Shown here in pieces: positions 59,413 to 64,000 of a stretch of 64,000 nucleotides of DNA. Under the pieces are notes generated by a model, which was not told where the DNA came from, searched no databases, and was given only the letters and a program-made list of their open reading frames with translations. Numbering within the stretch: position 1 is the stretch's first letter; each line of letters opens with the position of its first letter. The position numbers were made by a program, and so were the translations under genes. Source of the stretch: Fabrea salina (lineage: Eukaryota; Ciliophora; Heterotrichea; Heterotrichida; Fabreidae); assembly GCA_022984795.1 (NCBI GenBank), contig JALIHJ010000010.1:124001-188000 (forward strand). Reading direction: 5' to 3'.

Positions 59413-62400
59413 TTAAGCGAGTTTACTGTTACGGACTTCTTTAAGTGACCTTTCTGGGTCAAGTGTATGGTCAGAACGCACTTTGGGCAAACTGGGCAAG
59501 TTAGCTTCTGACAAAGTAGTTTCTCCCCACTCCGAAGTTTGTTGGAACGAACTCTGGGGTGCTCCCTTGATTCTAACTGAACTCTTCAAAGCAGGTCTTC
59601 CGTGTAACTTCATAGACTCCTCGTTCACTCTCGCAAACTCTCTTTCGCTAGCAATGTTGGCAAGTACAGGTACCTTGTAAATCTCGGTGCGAGTTACTAT
59701 TTCGAATTCAGTGTCGACTCTTTGAGTTTCGCTTGCGTTTAGTTCTACATTGAGTTTGCAAGTCATTCCAGAGGCAACGGGAGAAGGCTTAAAAACTACC
59801 TTAACGTTTTTGTTAGGTGACTGCCGAATAGTGAACCGCATTAGTTGAGAGTCTTCGTTTTTAATAACTAAACTCATTTGGTAGTGTTCGCCTACTTTTA
59901 GCACACCAAAGCGAATACTAGCAGGCATTAGCAGAAGGGACCTTTTCAGGGGGTCTGAAGTGTAGGCAGAAATCATCATGTTTTGGGTTTCAATCATTTC
60001 TTTGTAGTTCTGCTTTTTAAGAAGGGCTTTGTACAAAACATTATGGGTGCCTTCTTTGCGCATAGACTCGACACTAGGGGCCTTGGAGTGGAACCTGTTG
60101 GACTGGGAAATAGTCCTTACTCTTCTGTCAGTAGCTGACTCCACCAGTATGTGCTTTTCGTTAGGTACTACGTTGGGGTTGGAAGTTTTGATAGAGGCTA
60201 CAGAGGGCTGTTCGGTTCTGGGGTTTCCGTACACGTCGAAGTTTTTGGACTTTAGCAAAACATACTCGTCTGCAGCGTCTTTTTCGGCTTGTTCTTTGAG
60301 AATTTGGAGTTTTTCGACTTCAGTAAAACAACTAGGAGTAGTCACGGGTTTGAGGTAGACTTCTCGGGGTTTGTCCTTTCCTTTGGTTTCTGACTCTGGA
60401 ACCAAAGCTACATAAGGATTGTCAGACTTTTCTTGTTCTTTTGTGGACTCTGCTTGGACTGAGGACCTCATGGCTCTTAAACTGCTCCTCATTGCTTCGA
60501 AGTGCTCGTTTTCTGAGTCAGAGAGTTCGTTAGGATTGACCTCTGGCAAGGTGTTGTCTCTACTTTCCATTGGCGGGTCTGGGGGAGGGTTGTCTCTTAG
60601 GTACTGAATGCCTTCTTCTGATTGAAAGTAGTTAGTGAAGCCTGGCTCTACGAAGCTTTGACTCAGTTTGATTTTCCGAGTTTTAGAACTTGAGTCTTTT
60701 CCTAGGTGGGTTCTTTCTTGTTTATGCACTTCTGACTTTTTCTTTTGGATCGTTTTAGTTTCACTTTCTGATTCGCTTTGAGTTAAGGTGCGGTTGCTTT
60801 CAGCTGAAGCCTTTTCTTCAAAGAACTTTAATAAGGCTTTTTCTTTGATTTGACTGGAAGTAAGGTCTTTAAGGTTTAAGCACTGCTTTCTAAACTGGAG
60901 TATTTGCGTTTTAAGCTTAAAGTCCCTGGCCTGAGTTTCTGGGTCTCTAGAGTCAAGCACTCCTAGTTCAATTTTTTGTTCATTTTTCCAAGCATAGTAG
61001 TTTTCTAGGTCCTTTTGGAAAGTTTCTCTTTTATCCTCCGAAAAAACAGGGTACTGCAGAAAAGTTCTGTGGAGGTAGTAAGAAACAGGGGAGTCTTCAG
61101 GGGACTTCTGGGGTGTTTGCAGGTACTCAAGTACTTTGGGGTAGCTGTAAAACAGTAAAGGCGAGTTAGGCAAGTGTCCTTTTTCAAGAATGGTGGTTTT
61201 TACTGGAGTTAAGTAAGTGTGGTACTTAATGTTTGTTTCTTCGAAGTAGTGGCACTCTGAAGCTGTAGGAATTGTAGAAGTAAAAGAGTCTACTTGGAAC
61301 TGGGAAAGCAGTTCAGTTCCTTCGTTGTCGTTAGAAATAATAAACAACCGAGGAGTTGCAAACTGCTTTGGAAGCTCAGGTTCTCCTTCTTGGAGTGGAG
61401 CCAGGTTTTTCTTGTAAAAGCCTCTAGAGTTCATTTCAAAGTAATTCCCTTCGTTGTCTTGAGTCCAGATTTTACCCTGAGTAAGTTCTGCAGTGTAAAC
61501 TCCGTGACCTTTTGCTGCAATAGTTTGTTCTGGGTCCTTGTTGCTTTCCTGAAGTCTTCTTTTTTCTTCACCAGAAAGTATACTTACTTCGCCTTCGCTC
61601 TTTACTTTCAGAACCTTTTGGTCAATGCCTTTCATTTCAAACACCCACTGGTTGTTTTCTTGGAAACCCCTAACTAATCCTTCGTCAGGCAAGTAGACTT
61701 CATAGCTCTGGCCATTAAAAATTCTTACTGGGGCGTAGCCTGGGGACTCTATTAGAGTTTCAGAGAAATCAGAGTTGGTGTAAACTTTGCTTCCGTCTAG
61801 GTGCTCTATGACTCTAGAGTTATCGGAGTAAGTAATTATAGTTACATTGTCTTCTCGCTTGATAACAGAAGTTAAGGTTTCTGGGTCAGTTAAAAAGCAG
61901 CAAGGAATTGGTTCGATTTCTTTTTCTTGGTCTTTGCTTTTCAGTCTTCTAAGTCCTTTATTGTTGGTTGTGACCCACTGCCCTTCTGAGTTTTCGCTTA
62001 CGTTTCCGTTTGAAAACAACAGTTGGGTTCTGTCTTTGAGGTATCTTATTATGGTTCCTTGGGAGGTTATGGCCCTTCCGGTTTCCTGGGCTGATTCTTT
62101 TTGCAGAGTTTGGAGTCTTTCTTGCATGCGGGAAGGTGTGAGTTGTTGGTAGATTTCTCCAGAACTCAAAAACTTCACACTGAGTCCTAGAGGAAGAGTA
62201 TGGGTGTAAGAGCACCCTAAGTTGTTTATTTCTACACTAACTCTAGAACGGTCTTGGAAGTAAGCCCAGAACTCATGCAAGTACTCACTTGGCCGCACTC
62301 CCATTATGACTGAGTCCTTCATAACTATAGGTTTGAACTTGCTGGTGTAGAGTTTTTCGCGTTCTCTTTCGTCAGGTATTCTGGGCCCAACTGCATACTC

Positions 62401-64000
62401 TATCATCTTCATTACACTTCCGTCGTTAGGCAGCAGTAGTTGGTCTCTTTGCAGAAGAGGCCCTACTTTGCCTTCATCTACGTCTAGGAACTCATTGGGC
62501 ATTCCTTCTTCTTTGAAGTAAGCGTACCACTGTTGCAAGTTAGGCTTTACTTTCCACTCCCCCCTCCACTCACGTTGACTGGTTCTTTCAAGCCCATACC
62601 CGTGGTAAACTGCCAGGTATAAACAGTCGTTTCTGGGGTTGTATTTGGCACACACTTCAGGCTGGAATAAAAGTTCTTTAGATATAACCTGTTTTAAAAT
62701 AGCTGTAGATAGCCTTTCTGAGTACTCACGGTCCGAAAAGTCCCAGTTTAACCAGGAGCAAACTTCTCTAAGAGCTTCTTCGAAAAAGGTTATTGAAAGC
62801 GCCCTTTCTGTTTCCTCAATTGAAAGATTTGAAAAGGGGTAAATTTCGCACTTTTCAGAAGCACGCAGCTGCTCTGACTTCTGTGGAACAGGCGGCATAA
62901 GGGTTCTGTTGATTCCTGGAACAGTCTGGTTGCTTACAAACTTGTTTTGCAAACTCTGTAATTGGTTTTGTAGTTTGGCTCCTGTAATGTTTTGCTGAAC
63001 GCTGTCTTGCTGGTCTACGTACTCAGTAACTTCCATTTCGCTAGAAACAGAGTCACACACAAAGTTCTTAATCATGCAGGCTAGTATGTACTCTGCTGAA
63101 ACGTACTTTTCAAAGGGACTTGTAAGCAAATGGTAGTATTCTTTGAAGTTCCAAACCCTAGAAGTGTCATCCACACTTGAAATCTTAGGTTCTAAGTTAA
63201 GTGCTAGTTCCTCTCTGGTAGCTGACAACTTTGAGGCTGGTCTTTGTTCAGTGTCTTCTTGAGGAGTTTCTTCTTGGGTGGTTTCTAAAGGATACAGTGG
63301 ATTTACCTTTGTGTTTTTTTCCCAGTTAAAGTACTTTCTGAAGTTTTCAGAGATAACTAAAACCATTTCAAGAAGTTTGACACAAAACATCTCACTGTGC
63401 TCTAGAGGAACTTCTTGAGCTTCTTCTTCTTGGACTTCTTCTTTTTTGGCTTTCTTTTTGGCTTCTTCTTTCTTTTTGTCTTCAGGCTCTTTTAACTTGC
63501 GGACCAGCCTAAGAGCTTCTTCTGTTCTTTTAGAAGTTTCTTCTGGCGAAGTACTTCTTGCAATGTTGCTTTCTCCTATGTTGCTTCCCCTTCTGATAAA
63601 TCTTCTTTCAGTAGTTTGTTCTTCCTGGACTTCTTCAGAGTACTCAAGTACAAAAGGAGTGAACTGGCGCAACAAACTGTTTTTAGGTGACTTCCAACTA
63701 GAGTTTTGTAGCTGCCTCCAAAGGTCAGGGTAGTCAGGAGGGATCACAGGTTCTTCTGCTTCTTCTTGGTTTTCGAGTTTGGTTTGGTACTCATTCCAGA
63801 TTTCTTCAATTTTCTGTTTGAGTTCAGAACTGCTGTGTCTTACGTAAATGCAAAAGTGAACAGTTTCATTTTGTTCAATGAGTGCATCAGCTTCCTCTTG
63901 GGTGGAGGGGTAGTCCTTTACCAAGTACATAGCATCTGCACAAGTTTCGTCCAGTGTTTCAATTTCGGGTGGTGGGAGTCCTTTTTCTTCGTTTTCAGCT
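59413..64000 (-). CDS. SPAG17: SPAG17/PF6, central-pair protein (5-prime end outside window)
   Basis: At least 1,528 aa; the frame stays open past the last ATG at 63930 to the window edge (codons reading LPPPEIETLDETCADAMYLV), so the start lies beyond. The middle has the beta-rich repeats characteristic of SPAG17 (TQLLFSNGNVSENSEGQWV, YSDNSRVIEHLDGSKVYTNS). The C-terminal part holds an MSP-like Ig domain (IRFGVLKVGEHYQMSLVIKN, FKPSPVASGMTCKLNVELNA) nearly matching human SPAG17 (LNFGVLKEG, YKPGPVAAGLQTKLNIELFA). SPAG17/PF6 builds the C1a projection of the axonemal central pair and is needed for motility. Confidence 0.93.
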   Translation of the reverse strand, partial: AENEEKGLPPPEIETLDETCADAMYLVKDYPSTQEEADALIEQNETVHFCIYVRHSSSELKQKIEEIWNEYQTKLENQEEAEEPVIPPDYPDLWRQLQNSSWKSPKNSLLRQFTPFVLEYSEEVQEEQTTERRFIRRGSNIGESNIARSTSPEETSKRTEEALRLVRKLKEPEDKKKEEAKKKAKKEEVQEEEAQEVPLEHSEMFCVKLLEMVLVISENFRKYFNWEKNTKVNPLYPLETTQEETPQEDTEQRPASKLSATREELALNLEPKISSVDDTSRVWNFKEYYHLLTSPFEKYVSAEYILACMIKNFVCDSVSSEMEVTEYVDQQDSVQQNITGAKLQNQLQSLQNKFVSNQTVPGINRTLMPPVPQKSEQLRASEKCEIYPFSNLSIEETERALSITFFEEALREVCSWLNWDFSDREYSERLSTAILKQVISKELLFQPEVCAKYNPRNDCLYLAVYHGYGLERTSQREWRGEWKVKPNLQQWYAYFKEEGMPNEFLDVDEGKVGPLLQRDQLLLPNDGSVMKMIEYAVGPRIPDEREREKLYTSKFKPIVMKDSVIMGVRPSEYLHEFWAYFQDRSRVSVEINNLGCSYTHTLPLGLSVKFLSSGEIYQQLTPSRMQERLQTLQKESAQETGRAITSQGTIIRYLKDRTQLLFSNGNVSENSEGQWVTTNNKGLRRLKSKDQEKEIEPIPCCFLTDPETLTSVIKREDNVTIITYSDNSRVIEHLDGSKVYTNSDFSETLIESPGYAPVRIFNGQSYEVYLPDEGLVRGFQENNQWVFEMKGIDQKVLKVKSEGEVSILSGEEKRRLQESNKDPEQTIAAKGHGVYTAELTQGKIWTQDNEGNYFEMNSRGFYKKNLAPLQEGEPELPKQFATPRLFIISNDNEGTELLSQFQVDSFTSTIPTASECHYFEETNIKYHTYLTPVKTTILEKGHLPNSPLLFYSYPKVLEYLQTPQKSPEDSPVSYYLHRTFLQYPVFSEDKRETFQKDLENYYAWKNEQKIELGVLDSRDPETQARDFKLKTQILQFRKQCLNLKDLTSSQIKEKALLKFFEEKASAESNRTLTQSESESETKTIQKKKSEVHKQERTHLGKDSSSKTRKIKLSQSFVEPGFTNYFQSEEGIQYLRDNPPPDPPMESRDNTLPEVNPNELSDSENEHFEAMRSSLRAMRSSVQAESTKEQEKSDNPYVALVPESETKGKDKPREVYLKPVTTPSCFTEVEKLQILKEQAEKDAADEYVLLKSKNFDVYGNPRTEQPSVASIKTSNPNVVPNEKHILVESATDRRVRTISQSNRFHSKAPSVESMRKEGTHNVLYKALLKKQNYKEMIETQNMMISAYTSDPLKRSLLLMPASIRFGVLKVGEHYQMSLVIKNEDSQLMRFTIRQSPNKNVKVVFKPSPVASGMTCKLNVELNASETQRVDTEFEIVTRTEIYKVPVLANIASEREFARVNEESMKLHGRPALKSSVRIKGAPQSSFQQTSEWGETTLSEANLPSLPKVRSDHTLDPERSLKEVRNSKLA

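Noticed and set aside
1-64000. Mobile elements, virus-like elements and CRISPR arrays
   Set aside because: No transposase, reverse transcriptase, integrase, capsid-like frame, terminal repeats or spacer arrays were seen; repeats present are within host genes.
1-64000. Alternative ciliate genetic code
   Set aside because: Recognisable proteins read through without in-frame TAA, TAG or TGA, and all three codons serve as stops, so the code is standard.

Overview
The window looks like macronuclear DNA of a heterotrich ciliate, most likely Stentor coeruleus or a close relative. The evidence is: ciliary and axonemal genes; a standard genetic code, with TAA, TAG and TGA all ending recognisable genes (TGA ends the ATP-grasp, CEP44-like and 7TM-RGS genes); and spliceosomal introns only 15-16 nt long, a published hallmark of Stentor. 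Coding density is extreme. About 50 protein genes and one 5S rRNA gene fill nearly all of the 64 kb, and most gaps are 2-70 bp. No gap exceeds 300 bp. I see no mobile element, virus-like element, CRISPR array or tRNA.

Layout. 1-12 kb: two small minus-strand genes, the RNA polymerase I largest subunit, a divergent Rab, then a minus-strand train of membrane and signalling genes (7TM-RGS receptor, GOST-type receptor, LRR, MORN and multi-TM proteins). 12-19 kb: UBTD-like ubiquitin-fold protein, DNA polymerase kappa, the axonemal CCDC42/CFAP73 protein, GET4, a dual-specificity phosphatase, a free OSR1/WNK-type CCT-domain protein and a zinc-ribbon/J-domain protein. 19-32 kb: complex I NDUFS1, coiled-coil genes, a 5S rRNA gene, an RRM protein, an ATP-grasp enzyme, PEX19, a Nup62/Nsp1-type FG nucleoporin, a PLP decarboxylase, sulfide:quinone oxidoreductase and ribosomal protein L15. 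32-46 kb: a STE20-type kinase, a CDPK-like kinase, a tandem pair of PHT5-like transporters, CEP44, a cyclic-nucleotide-binding protein, an FN3-ILEI secreted protein, an EF-hand protein and the outer-dynein-arm docking protein ODAD1/CCDC63. 46-64 kb: a mitotic cyclin, ACSL, CCDC57, a possible hyccin, a TMEM63/OSCA channel, an NDR kinase, a Rab, a cysteine-rich surface protein, an FPGS/FolC enzyme and the central-pair protein SPAG17, which runs off the right edge.

The genes do not form one pathway. The recurring theme is cilium and cortex: CCDC42, ODAD1, SPAG17, CEP44, CCDC57, the EF-hand and MORN proteins, and the NDR kinase whose usual partner MOB1 controls Stentor patterning. The rest are housekeeping genes. 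The most notable observations are structural: tiny introns that hide gene continuity (two apparent genes at 42.2-43.6 kb are one), start codons of divergent genes 5 bp apart, tandem genes 2 bp apart, convergent genes sharing one TTAA for both stop codons, and an A/T-rich box directly at most start codons. These suggest near-leaderless transcripts with promoters inside neighbouring coding sequence.
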